From Bacillota bacterium (GTDB taxonomy: Bacteria > Bacillota > Negativicutes > Sporomusales > CTSoil-080): a stretch of DNA of 64,000 nt. The DNA lies in assembly GCA_017889625.1 (NCBI GenBank), contig JAGGAD010000014.1:1-64000 (forward strand). Reading direction: 5' to 3'. The notes beneath the pieces were generated by a model. That model did no database searches. It had not been told where the DNA came from and saw nothing but the letters and a program-made list of their open reading frames with translations. Positions 56,277-64,000 of the stretch are shown in pieces; the stretch's first letter is position 1, and each line of letters opens with the position of its first letter. The position numbers were made by a program, and so were the translations under genes.

Positions 56277-57245
56277 TTATAACCACCGCGCCGCAGCCAA
56301 AGCATGATAGGTAATAATGATTTTTGCCCCGGCCCGCTTAATGCCGGTAAGAGTCTCGATTACAATTTTCTGTTCATCGATCCATCCCTGAGCAGCCGCG
56401 GCCTTGACCATCGCATATTCACCGCTTACATTATACGCTGCCACCGGCACATTAAAACTATTGCGTACATTTCGAATAATGTCCATATAGGCCATCGCTG
56501 GCTTTACTATAACAAAATCAGCCCCTTCTTCAATATCAAGGGCCACTTCTCGCAAAGCTTCCATAGCGTTTGCCGGGTCCATCTGATAACTTCTGCGATC
56601 ACCAAACTGCGGTGCGGAGTCTGCCGCCTCGCGGAATGGGCCATAAAAGGCCGAAGCATATTTAGCGGCATAGGACATAACGCTTATCCGACTGTAGCCA
56701 GCATCGTCGAGGGTTTGTCTAATCTCCCTGACCCTTCCGTCCATCATATCGGACGGAGCCACAATATCAGCTCCGGCAACAGCGTGACTAAGCGCGACTT
56801 TTCCCAATATCCCCAAAGATGCATCATTATCCAACCGACCATCCTTAAAAATGCCACAATGACCATGATCGGTATACTGACAAAGACAAACATCACTTAT
56901 AACTACAAGCTCAGGCAATTCATCCTTAATCCGGCCGATGGCCTGCTGAACAGGACTGGCCGCATCCCAGGCACTTGAACCACGGCCATCTTTATATTCA
57001 GGCAACCCAAATACTATGACTGCAGGAATACCTAACTCGTAGGCCTCCCGCGCCGCCACTACCGCAAGTTCACTTGATAAGTGGTATTGCCCCGGCAGCG
57101 CTGAGATCTCGTTTTTTACTCCCTTGCCAGGTACGACAAAAATTGGATATACCAAATCTGTTGGCGATAGCTGAGTTTCCCTCACCATCGCCCGAACACC
57201 TGCCGACACTCTAAGCCTTTGCGGCCTTATATATGGAGTTATCAT
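56277..57245 (-). CDS. hemB: Porphobilinogen synthase (5-aminolevulinate dehydratase)
   Basis: This enzyme condenses two 5-aminolevulinates to porphobilinogen. The two active-site lysines are in [15 protein letters not shown] and [15 protein letters not shown]. The metal region reads [14 protein letters not shown], with Cys residues that indicate the zinc-type active site. The 322 residues are usual. It is 21 bases after the cobA-hemD gene and 15 before hemL. AAAGGGGAGGCAG precedes the ATG. Confidence 0.98.
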   Translation of the reverse strand: MITPYIRPQRLRVSAGVRAMVRETQLSPTDLVYPIFVVPGKGVKNEISALPGQYHLSSELAVVAAREAYELGIPAVIVFGLPEYKDGRGSSAWDAASPVQQAIGRIKDELPELVVISDVCLCQYTDHGHCGIFKDGRLDNDASLGILGKVALSHAVAGADIVAPSDMMDGRVREIRQTLDDAGYSRISVMSYAAKYASAFYGPFREAADSAPQFGDRRSYQMDPANAMEALREVALDIEEGADFVIVKPAMAYMDIIRNVRNSFNVPVAAYNVSGEYAMVKAAAAQGWIDEQKIVIETLTGIKRAGAKIIITYHALAAARWL

Positions 57246-57266
57246 GCTTCTGCCTCCCCTTTATAT

Positions 57267-58784
57267 CTAAACTATATAAAAATCGCCTATAGCCTTAACC
57301 AACCCGGCGATAGTAAATTCTTCTGCAATAATATCCGGCTTGATGCCGTGCGCCAAACAAGTTTCAGCAGTAATCGGTCCAATGCAAACTACCTTAATTG
57401 TCGACAACAGGCTAGCCGCTGTCGCACCGAGTAAATCAACTAAGTTAACGACTGTTGATGAGCTGGTAAAAGTAACAAGTTGAATTTCTCCTGTCATTAA
57501 CTTTTCTGCTAAAACTCTTCCATCGACATCCCCCAGAACCGTCTGGTAAGCTTCGACAACATCTACAACCGCTCCCATTTGAATCAGTTTTTGGGGCAGT
57601 ATATTTCTAGCCACCTTAGCCCGAGGAATCAATACCTTCATCCCGCTGCTAATCTTATCTTCAAGAACATTAATAATGCCTTCAGCCCTAAATTCTGCCG
57701 GAATAACATCAGCAATCACCCCAAAATTCTTCAAAGCTACTGCGGTTTGAACTCCAATAGCCGCTACCTTAATTTTAGCCAACGTCCTGGTATCACGCCC
57801 GGCCGCAAATAGCCGATCAAAAAAATAGCTCACACCATTAACACTGGTAAAAATCAGCCAATGATATTCCGCAAGATTATCGATAGCTTGATCAAGCTTC
57901 GCAAAATTGTCCGGAGGAATGATTTTTATAACGGGAGCTTCTATACAATTAGCCCCTAATTTTTCCAGGGACGCAGTAAGGTTGCTAGCCTGTTCTCTAG
58001 CCCGGGTTACCAGGATATTTTTTCCTGAGAGCGGCTTATTATCAAACCACGCCAACTTATCCCGTAGGCCAACTACTTCACCGACAATAAAAATAGCCGG
58101 CGGCTTTAGCCCTCGCCGCGCAACCTCTTCTGCCGCTTGACCTAACGTAGTAACTAACACTTCTTGATCCGGTTTGGTGCCCCAACGGATAACCGCTGCC
58201 AAAGTATCAGCCGTCCGTCCATTAGCCATTAGCTTAGCTGTTATATTGGGCAGATTTTCTATCCCCATAAGAAAAATCAAAGTATCTGCACCTTGAGCCA
58301 ATTTATCCCACTTAATAGCCGATTGGGCCTTGTCTAAATCCTCATGACCGGTTACCACCGTAAACGCCGTTGCTATGCCCCGATGCGTCACCGGGATTCC
58401 AGCGTAAGCGGGAACCGCTACTGCCGACGTAATTCCCGGCACCACTTCAAACGGTATTCCGGCATTAACTAGTTCAAGGGCCTCTTCGCCGCCCCGCCCA
58501 AAAACAAACGGGTCGCCGCCTTTAAGACGTACTACAACTTTTCCTTGGCGGGCCTTGTCTACCAGCAGTTGATTGATCTCTTGCTGCATCATGGTATGAC
58601 TACTGGAAGCTTTACCGACATAAATGAGTTCAGTACCCGGCCTGGCATAAGCCAACAGCCGCGAATCTGCCAACCGATCATAAACTAGTACCTGCGCCAT
58701 TTTAATACATTCCAGTCCCTTAATGCTAATTAATTTATAATCGCCCGGTCCTGCCCCTACTAAGTACACGCTGCCATTATTCAT
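57267..58784 (-). CDS. cobA-hemD: Fused uroporphyrinogen-III C-methyltransferase / uroporphyrinogen-III synthase
   Basis: The N-terminal half (residues about 1-245) is a SUMT: VYLVGAGPGDYKLISIKG, VVRLKGGDPFVFGRGGEE, VPGITSAVAVPAYAGIPVTH. The C-terminal half (from about residue 250, ILVTRAREQASNLTASLEKL) is HemD, ending with QLVTFTSSSTV and CIGPITAETC. One chain thus closes the tetrapyrrole ring and makes precorrin-2, feeding siroheme and cobalamin. I chose the ATG giving MNNGSVYLVG; it overlaps the end of hemC by 8 bases. AAAGGT lies just upstream. The fusion is common in Clostridia and Negativicutes. Confidence 0.97.
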   Translation of the reverse strand: MNNGSVYLVGAGPGDYKLISIKGLECIKMAQVLVYDRLADSRLLAYARPGTELIYVGKASSSHTMMQQEINQLLVDKARQGKVVVRLKGGDPFVFGRGGEEALELVNAGIPFEVVPGITSAVAVPAYAGIPVTHRGIATAFTVVTGHEDLDKAQSAIKWDKLAQGADTLIFLMGIENLPNITAKLMANGRTADTLAAVIRWGTKPDQEVLVTTLGQAAEEVARRGLKPPAIFIVGEVVGLRDKLAWFDNKPLSGKNILVTRAREQASNLTASLEKLGANCIEAPVIKIIPPDNFAKLDQAIDNLAEYHWLIFTSVNGVSYFFDRLFAAGRDTRTLAKIKVAAIGVQTAVALKNFGVIADVIPAEFRAEGIINVLEDKISSGMKVLIPRAKVARNILPQKLIQMGAVVDVVEAYQTVLGDVDGRVLAEKLMTGEIQLVTFTSSSTVVNLVDLLGATAASLLSTIKVVCIGPITAETCLAHGIKPDIIAEEFTIAGLVKAIGDFYIV

Positions 58785-59721
58785 GACCTTTACCCTCACC
58801 CTCGCGCAGTGAAGCCAATATTTCGCGCCCACCGTTGTCATACATTTGGCGGGCTAATTTTCTTCCCATTACCACGGAATCTCTTGGTTGACCGCTAATA
58901 CTGGCAGCGAGGCGTTGCCGACCATCAACCGATAGAATAACAGCAGATATATGAAGGACTCCGTCATCAAGATGACTATGTACACCAATCGGCACTTGGC
59001 AACCTCCCTCCAATTCGCTTAAAAAAGCCCGTTCAGCAGCAACCGCCAAAGCGGTTGGTCGATGATGCAGAAAATCAATTACAGACAATACCGCTTGATC
59101 GTCTGTTCTTATTTCTATCGCCAGTGCCCCCTGTCCAACTGCCGGTAAACAAATGTCTTCCGGCAATACTTGAGTGATATACTGCTCCCATTTTAAGCGT
59201 TTTAATCCAGCTACCGCCAGCACAATTGCATCAAATTCAGTATTAGCCAGTTTGGCTAGGCGGGTATCAATATTTCCTCGTAAATCTTGTACCACCAGAT
59301 CCGGCCGATAGTTTAGCAGTTGGGCTTTACGTCGCAGACTCGATGTGCCGATTCTGGCACCACACGGCAAGCTATTTATACTAGTATACTTAATGCTGAC
59401 TAGCGCATCACCAATATCCGTCCGCTCACTAATCACCCCTAAAGCAAGCCCAGCCGGAAGTTCCGTCGGCATATCCTTCAGGCTATGGACGGCCAAATCA
59501 ATTTCTCCGGATAACAATTCTTTCTCCAGTTCTTTAGTAAAGAGCCCTTTACCACCGATTTTCGCCAGGGGCACATCAAGCACCTTATCCCCGGTAGTAA
59601 CAATATTCTTAAGTACTACTTCCACTTCCGGATAGTGGTCTTTAATACGCCCAGCCACATAATTAGCCTGCCATAATGCTAACTTACTGGCGCGCGTACC
59701 GATGACAAGTTTTTTTATCAC
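58777..59721 (-). CDS. hemC: Hydroxymethylbilane synthase
   Basis: This porphobilinogen deaminase joins four porphobilinogens into hydroxymethylbilane. The cofactor-attachment cysteine lies in LEGGCQVPIGVHS. Other landmarks are IGTRASKLALWQA, HSLKDMPTELP and RIGTSSLRRKAQLL. It has 314 residues. The start overlaps hemA by 38 bases and the end overlaps cobA-hemD by 8, so all three should be translationally coupled. No irregularity was seen. Confidence 0.98.
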   Translation of the reverse strand: MIKKLVIGTRASKLALWQANYVAGRIKDHYPEVEVVLKNIVTTGDKVLDVPLAKIGGKGLFTKELEKELLSGEIDLAVHSLKDMPTELPAGLALGVISERTDIGDALVSIKYTSINSLPCGARIGTSSLRRKAQLLNYRPDLVVQDLRGNIDTRLAKLANTEFDAIVLAVAGLKRLKWEQYITQVLPEDICLPAVGQGALAIEIRTDDQAVLSVIDFLHHRPTALAVAAERAFLSELEGGCQVPIGVHSHLDDGVLHISAVILSVDGRQRLAASISGQPRDSVVMGRKLARQMYDNGGREILASLREGEGKGHE

Positions 59722-61000
59722 GCTTATCTACCTCTCCTATTTCGTCCAGTTTAAACAGCGTGCGTACAGTCTCAAGATAGTATTCTTCGTTTTCGGTCCC
59801 CACAGCCTCATTTATATTGACAATCGGATCTCTAAGCAGTTTGCGCACCAATAATTTACTCATATTTTCCACAACCCGCCGCTCTTCACCTGTCAACTCC
59901 GGCAATTTATTAAATGTCAACTTTATCGCCCGTTGCCGAATTCGCTCAGCTTTAGCGGTAAGTCGGGCCAGCATCGGGCGATAGGCCAAATAGCGAAATT
60001 TAATCAGCAATTCTTTTAATTCTTCCTCAATTAGCAGTTCTGCTATTTTAGCTTCTTGAATACGACTTTTAACATTGGATTCAACAACCGCCTCAAGAGC
60101 ATCAATATTATATAACTGTACTCCAGCGATAGCCTTGACCTCAGGTTCAACATCCCGGGGAACAGCAATATCAATAAAAATTATTGGCCGACCTTGCCGT
60201 TTAGCCATCAAATGGGCAACATCCCAAGTCCTAAGGATATAGTGCGGCGCACCAGTAGATGTAATTACAATATCAGCGTTGACCGCACATTTCAAAAAAT
60301 CTTCAAACGGCACGGCGACACCATTAAATTGTTCAGCCAAAACGACTGCCCGCTTATAATTACGATTAGACACAAAAACCGTCCGAACACCATTTCCCAC
60401 CAAATGACGGGCCGTAAGTTCGCTCATTTCTCCCGCACCAAGAATAAGAACATTCGACCGGGACAAATCCCCGATAACTTTTTTAGCCAGTTCCACTGCG
60501 GCATAACTAACCGACACGGCATTATACGCAATCTTAGTTTTCGTCCGCACCTTTTTCCCTATGGCAATGGCCCGGTTAAACAACGTATTAAGAATAGTGC
60601 CCGTAGTACCGATGTCCCGAGCAACAGAATAAGCCTTTTTAACTTGACTCAGTATTTGCCCTTCGCCAACAATTAACGAATCCAGACTAGATACCACCCG
60701 AAATAAATGCCTGATACAGACTTCCTCAACATAATAAAAAAAATAATCCTTATTTTCATAGGGAACATCATTTATCCGTGTCAAAAATTTCACCATTATT
60801 GGCAGAGCATCTACCGAATCTCTAACAACCGCATACATTTCTGTCCGGTTACACGTTGATAAAATAACACATTCCAGCATATCTTCGCAAGCCAAAATAT
60901 GCCTCAAGCCATATTTCACCTGTTCTTCCGAAAAAGCAAAACACTCGCGAATTTCTACCGGCGCACTCTTATGATTCAACCCCAATACAACCAGCTGCAT
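59684..61000 (-). CDS. hemA: Glutamyl-tRNA reductase
   Basis: This NADPH-dependent enzyme reduces glutamyl-tRNA(Glu) to glutamate-1-semialdehyde and commits glutamate to heme synthesis. The N-terminal block LGLNHKSAPVEIRE and the catalytic cysteine in ILSTCNRTEMYAV are present. The substrate-binding SLDSLIVGEGQILSQVK and Rossmann LILGAGEMSELTARHL follow. I chose the ATG giving MQLVVLGLNH, as in homologues; an in-frame ATG 24 bases earlier adds MKRRRRSG. It overlaps met8 by 32 bases and hemC by 38. It has 438 residues. Confidence 0.97.
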   Translation of the reverse strand: MQLVVLGLNHKSAPVEIRECFAFSEEQVKYGLRHILACEDMLECVILSTCNRTEMYAVVRDSVDALPIMVKFLTRINDVPYENKDYFFYYVEEVCIRHLFRVVSSLDSLIVGEGQILSQVKKAYSVARDIGTTGTILNTLFNRAIAIGKKVRTKTKIAYNAVSVSYAAVELAKKVIGDLSRSNVLILGAGEMSELTARHLVGNGVRTVFVSNRNYKRAVVLAEQFNGVAVPFEDFLKCAVNADIVITSTGAPHYILRTWDVAHLMAKRQGRPIIFIDIAVPRDVEPEVKAIAGVQLYNIDALEAVVESNVKSRIQEAKIAELLIEEELKELLIKFRYLAYRPMLARLTAKAERIRQRAIKLTFNKLPELTGEERRVVENMSKLLVRKLLRDPIVNINEAVGTENEEYYLETVRTLFKLDEIGEVDKRDKKTCHRYARQ

Positions 61001-61613
61001 TCCTGATCTTCTCCTCCGCTTCATCCATCCGACCAGCCGCTAATAAGCAAAATACTTCTTCATCCAGCGCTTCCCGCCAAACCACCTGCCGCTCAGCCGA
61101 ACTTACCAGCCGTTCTTTGATCTCCTGGCGCAGACGGGAAATCATATCTAAATATAGTCCATATTCCGGCCCATAATGTTTAGCTAAATCTTTACGCATC
61201 CAGCTGGCTAAAGCCGGACTTTTACCACCAGTCGACACCGTCAATACCAAATCACCATTAACCACTTGCGCTGGCACCGTAAAATCGCACAAATCCGGGG
61301 CATCGACTACATTAACCAAAGCCCCGGCATCCCTGGCTTCTTGGGCCGCCAAGGTATTTACCGTCGAGTCGCTGGTAGCACAAATAACAATAAAATAATT
61401 TTTTGCCAAACCTGCCGCATAGGCGGTATTAATATAAGTTATTTTTCCGCTTTTAGAAAAATCCAAAAGTAATGGCGTAAGCATCGGACTACATAAGGTC
61501 ACTATGGCTTCAGCCGCAAGCAACGCTGTAACTTTCCGTTCAGCCACTTCGCCACCACCAATCACTAAACACCTTCGCCCACTAATTCGCAAATTTATCG
61601 GATAATACGCCAT
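60969..61613 (-). CDS. Precorrin-2 dehydrogenase / sirohydrochlorin ferrochelatase-type protein
   Basis: This Met8/CysG-N-like protein (214 residues) oxidises precorrin-2 to sirohydrochlorin with NAD. The NAD motif is CLVIGGGEVAERKVTALL; NVVDAPDLCDFTVPAQV and STGGKSPALASWMRKDL are typical. In Bacillus the equivalent is YlnF. Whether it also chelates iron cannot be decided. It heads the heme operon and overlaps hemA by 32 bases, so siroheme and heme branches are produced together with the downstream cobA-hemD. AGGAGTGG lies before the ATG. Confidence 0.95.
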   Translation of the reverse strand: MAYYPINLRISGRRCLVIGGGEVAERKVTALLAAEAIVTLCSPMLTPLLLDFSKSGKITYINTAYAAGLAKNYFIVICATSDSTVNTLAAQEARDAGALVNVVDAPDLCDFTVPAQVVNGDLVLTVSTGGKSPALASWMRKDLAKHYGPEYGLYLDMISRLRQEIKERLVSSAERQVVWREALDEEVFCLLAAGRMDEAEEKIRNAAGCIGVES

Positions 61614-61680
61614 CAGCCTTCCACTCCTATAGCTAAATTAGTTCGCGATTTAACAGTATTATCCTCTCACAAATTCCCGC

Positions 61681-63507
61681 TCAATCGCTTTTTCCTACCG
61701 ACACTTTTCCCTTTGCAGCTGGTAAACCAAAATACGCTTCGAGAACTTTACGGGCTAACGGGACAGCTGCCATCGAGCCTTCACCACCGTCCTCCACCAA
61801 CACCGCCAAAGCTATTTCAGGATTATCAGCCGGGGCATAACCAGCAAACCACGAATGAACAGTATCACGCCCTGTCTCAGCCGAACCAGTCTTACCGGCC
61901 ACAGGCTTAGGAAATCCGCGAAATATGCTAGCCGCAGTTCCCCGCTCAACCACGGCTTCCACCCCTTTACGCACAGCCGCCCACACCTCAGGCCGCAAAT
62001 AAATTGTTCTAACAACGGTAGGTTGAATTTTTTCTACGGTAATCCCCTCAGTATTAATCACCTTGTCCACTAGAATCGGCTTATAAACAATCCCACCGTT
62101 AGCTACCGCCATCATCACCAGGGCCTGCTGCAGCGGAGTTACCAAATAATATCCTTGACCAATAGCCGCAATCAAAGTTTCACCGGGATACCAGGTTTCA
62201 CCATAATTGGCTAATTTCCATTCTTCAGTTGGCACAAACCCGGTTTCCTCTCCCCGCAATTCAATACCGCTGGTTTTACCTAACCCAAAAGTCAACGCAT
62301 ATGCCGCCAAAGTATCCGCTCCCAGCCGGCGGCCAAGTTCATAAAATACGGGATCACTAGACATGGCTAAACCATCGACGATTTTCAACGTACCCAGTCC
62401 TTTAGGTTCCCAACCATAAAACGTCCATCCGTCTAATACATAATAACCGATATCATGAAAAGTTTCCTCGGTTGTCGTTGCCCCTGTTTCCAAGGCCGCC
62501 GAAGCCGTCACAACTTTAAAAACTGACCCTGGCGGATAAGCATTTTGAATCACCCGGTTGCTTAGCGGTTTATCCGCATTATTCAAAAGAGTCTGCCATG
62601 CCTTAGTCGTTATTCCCGCGGCAAACAAATTAGGATTAAACGTCGGGCTGCTGGCGAGCGCCAATACACCCCCGGTCTTAACATCAAGGACAACAACTGC
62701 GCCACCTTTAGCCGGCATGCCGATTGTGCGGCTAACATCAATTTGCTCTTTTAAGGCGGTTTCAGCGGCTTTTTGCAAATTGGCATCAAGGGTAAGGACC
62801 AAACTGTTACCTGCAATAGCCGTTTTTTCTCCAGCAACACCAACCTCCTTACCTTGGGCATTTACTTCAACCTCCCGCCCGCCGTCAACACCACGCAACA
62901 CATCCTCATATACCTGCTCCAGTCCGGACTTCCCGATCATATCACTCATACCATATCCGGCAGCCTTTCGCTCTTGATATTCATCCTCATCTATTTGACC
63001 AATGTAGCCAAACATATGCGCCGCCAGTTCTCCATATACATATTGCCGCACAGGAATAGCTTCAACAACAACCCCCGGCAACCAAGACTTATTTTCCTGA
63101 ATCTTAGCCATCGCCGTCTGATCGGCATCACGCTTTAATCGTACCGGAGTAAACAAAAATTGCTGTCCACGCTGCAGCAAGGTGTTAATCTCCGTTTCCG
63201 TCAAACCCGTCACTCCCGCTAAAAACGGCGTAGCCTCCCCCGCATTAGAATATTCTCCCGGAATAACCGATATCGCGAAACTAGGCCTATTGGCAACAAC
63301 AACAGCACCATTACGATCATAAAAAGATCCTCGCGGGGCTTGTTGGTACTGTCTCCTAATCCGATTTTCTTCGGCATTTTTTTTATATTGCGGTCCTTCT
63401 AACAGTTGCACCCAAACCAGTCTTACAACTAAAAGCAGCATAATTCCGCACCCAATTAGCAACAGAATTGACATTCTTCTGGCTTTTTCCAATTCCCACA
63501 CACGCAT
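61681..63507 (-). CDS. mrdA: Penicillin-binding protein 2 (class B transpeptidase)
   Basis: One N-terminal membrane helix (residues about 12-35) anchors a periplasmic PBP dimerisation domain and a transpeptidase domain. The catalytic motifs are PPGSVFKVV (SxxK), SSDPVFYELG in place of the usual SxN, and GKTGSAET (KTG). The PBP2 phrase APRGSFYDRNGAVV is present. Its length of about 608 residues suits PBP2 of the elongation machinery. The start is uncertain: the ATG at 63507 is only 2 bases from AAGGAG, while a GTG two codons later has 8. The gene ends about 70 bases upstream of the met8 start. Confidence 0.95.
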   Translation of the reverse strand: MRVWELEKARRMSILLLIGCGIMLLLVVRLVWVQLLEGPQYKKNAEENRIRRQYQQAPRGSFYDRNGAVVVANRPSFAISVIPGEYSNAGEATPFLAGVTGLTETEINTLLQRGQQFLFTPVRLKRDADQTAMAKIQENKSWLPGVVVEAIPVRQYVYGELAAHMFGYIGQIDEDEYQERKAAGYGMSDMIGKSGLEQVYEDVLRGVDGGREVEVNAQGKEVGVAGEKTAIAGNSLVLTLDANLQKAAETALKEQIDVSRTIGMPAKGGAVVVLDVKTGGVLALASSPTFNPNLFAAGITTKAWQTLLNNADKPLSNRVIQNAYPPGSVFKVVTASAALETGATTTEETFHDIGYYVLDGWTFYGWEPKGLGTLKIVDGLAMSSDPVFYELGRRLGADTLAAYALTFGLGKTSGIELRGEETGFVPTEEWKLANYGETWYPGETLIAAIGQGYYLVTPLQQALVMMAVANGGIVYKPILVDKVINTEGITVEKIQPTVVRTIYLRPEVWAAVRKGVEAVVERGTAASIFRGFPKPVAGKTGSAETGRDTVHSWFAGYAPADNPEIALAVLVEDGGEGSMAAVPLARKVLEAYFGLPAAKGKVSVGKSD

Positions 63508-63555
63508 TACTCCTTTTCCCAACCTTTTGCTATTGTTATTATGCTATCCACGGAC

Positions 63556-63586
63556 AAAAAAAATAGCCCCTCACCGTAGAGGGGCC
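63556..63586 (-). terminator. Terminator of the LCP/LytR-like gene
   Basis: GCCCCTC (63566-63572) pairs perfectly with GAGGGGC (63579-63585). On the minus strand TATTTTTTTT follows. It lies 14 bases after the stop codon of the partial gene. Confidence 0.9.
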
Positions 63587-63599
63587 GATCAAGACTTAC

Positions 63600-64000
63600 C
63601 TATTCATAATTTTTTCCAATAACCACCGATGCCTTTACCGACTTAGTATCATCCGGTTTAACCTGTAAGCTATAATCAAACGGCAAACCCGTCAGCTTAC
63701 CAGACACCGTATTATCCTTAGAATACGATACAACACTGCTAGTTTCAACTACCTGAGAAGCATTAGCCACACTAACCACTTCAAAGCCGCGCGCCTTTAA
63801 CAGCGCCACTATTTTTGCTCCGGCATTTGGTTTCCCGCTAGCATTAATAACCGAAACTGTCAATTTTTCATTGGCCGCCGTCACTGGCGGTTTAACTGGC
63901 TCAGGCTTACTTACAGGTTTTGTTCCATCCGCATTTAACTCTGGTTTAGCCTTTTCTGGCAACACAATCGGATCAAGCACTTCCATTTCCTTAGGAATTG
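63600..64000 (-). CDS. LytR_C-domain protein, 5' end cut by window edge
   Basis: Only the last 133 codons are present. A Pro/Lys/Glu-rich linker (residues about 10-40 of the visible part) leads into a LytR C-terminal domain: TVSVINASGKPNAGAKIVAL, KARGFEVVSVANASQ and a closing VIGKNYE. This domain commonly ends LCP (LytR-CpsA-Psr) family proteins, which attach polymers to peptidoglycan, but also occurs alone. The frame continues past 64000 with IPKE before the first visible Met. Proximity to PBP2 fits a cell-envelope role. Confidence 0.8.
   Translation of the reverse strand, partial: IPKEMEVLDPIVLPEKAKPELNADGTKPVSKPEPVKPPVTAANEKLTVSVINASGKPNAGAKIVALLKARGFEVVSVANASQVVETSSVVSYSKDNTVSGKLTGLPFDYSLQVKPDDTKSVKASVVIGKNYE

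Overview
The window looks like a chromosomal segment of an anaerobic, endospore-forming Firmicute, most likely of the Negativicutes/Sporomusaceae type (an inference, not proven). Supporting signs are two CotF-like spore coat genes, a trimeric NADH-linked [FeFe] hydrogenase, an anaerobic GlpA/FAD-oxidoreductase/DUF1667 glycerol-3-phosphate module, the carboxynorspermidine route to spermidine, a fused CobA-HemD in a C5 heme operon, and a WalJ-HtrA-RlmH cluster. I found no rRNA, tRNA, CRISPR array, transposase or prophage gene.

Layout. 1-8.3 kb (minus strand): glycine cleavage genes gcvT-gcvH-gcvPA behind a single-aptamer glycine riboswitch with its terminator, then an M16C peptidase, a MutT-type Nudix hydrolase, an M29 aminopeptidase and an asparaginase. 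8.6-13.3 kb: ung, exoA and an iron alcohol dehydrogenase on the plus strand, with an M24 peptidase and two very small genes between them. 13.4-15.8 kb: the two carboxynorspermidine genes. 16.2-22.7 kb: a glycerol regulon (glpP, glpF, glpK, glpA-like, FAD oxidoreductase, DUF1667) in which three separate leaders carry the same RNA motif overlapping a terminator. 22.9-26.5 kb: a partner-switching module (anti-sigma-type kinase, STAS antagonist, PAS-PP2C phosphatase) followed by a chemoreceptor. 26.8-37.5 kb: an accessory region with LysR, HxlR, two MFS transporters, SDR, Hbd, GNAT, a second chemoreceptor and an exported metallo-beta-lactamase-fold protein. It also holds two gene remnants (SDR and LysR tails).

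37.5-46.7 kb (minus strand): an LTA-synthase-like enzyme, a SanA/YdcF-type protein, rlmH, htrA, walJ, phosphomannomutase, a peptidase-MA protein, a PerR/Fur regulator and coat genes. 46.8-51.1 kb (plus strand): a decayed tex gene and an FtsA-like actin-fold protein with a long repeat-bearing C-terminus. 51.1-54.7 kb: hydA-hydB-hydC hydrogenase. 54.9-61.6 kb: met8-hemA-hemC-cobA/hemD-hemB-hemL. 61.7-64 kb: PBP2 and the 3' end of an LCP/LytR-type gene.

A recurring theme is loss of sequence inside otherwise conserved genes. GcvH lacks a block of about 22 residues, tex has a frameshifting deletion plus two further losses, a GNAT gene has a one-base homopolymer frameshift, and only the 3' tails of an SDR and a LysR gene remain. 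The strongest regulatory signal is the set of three GlpP-type leaders, each of which can fold into mutually exclusive antiterminator and terminator hairpins.
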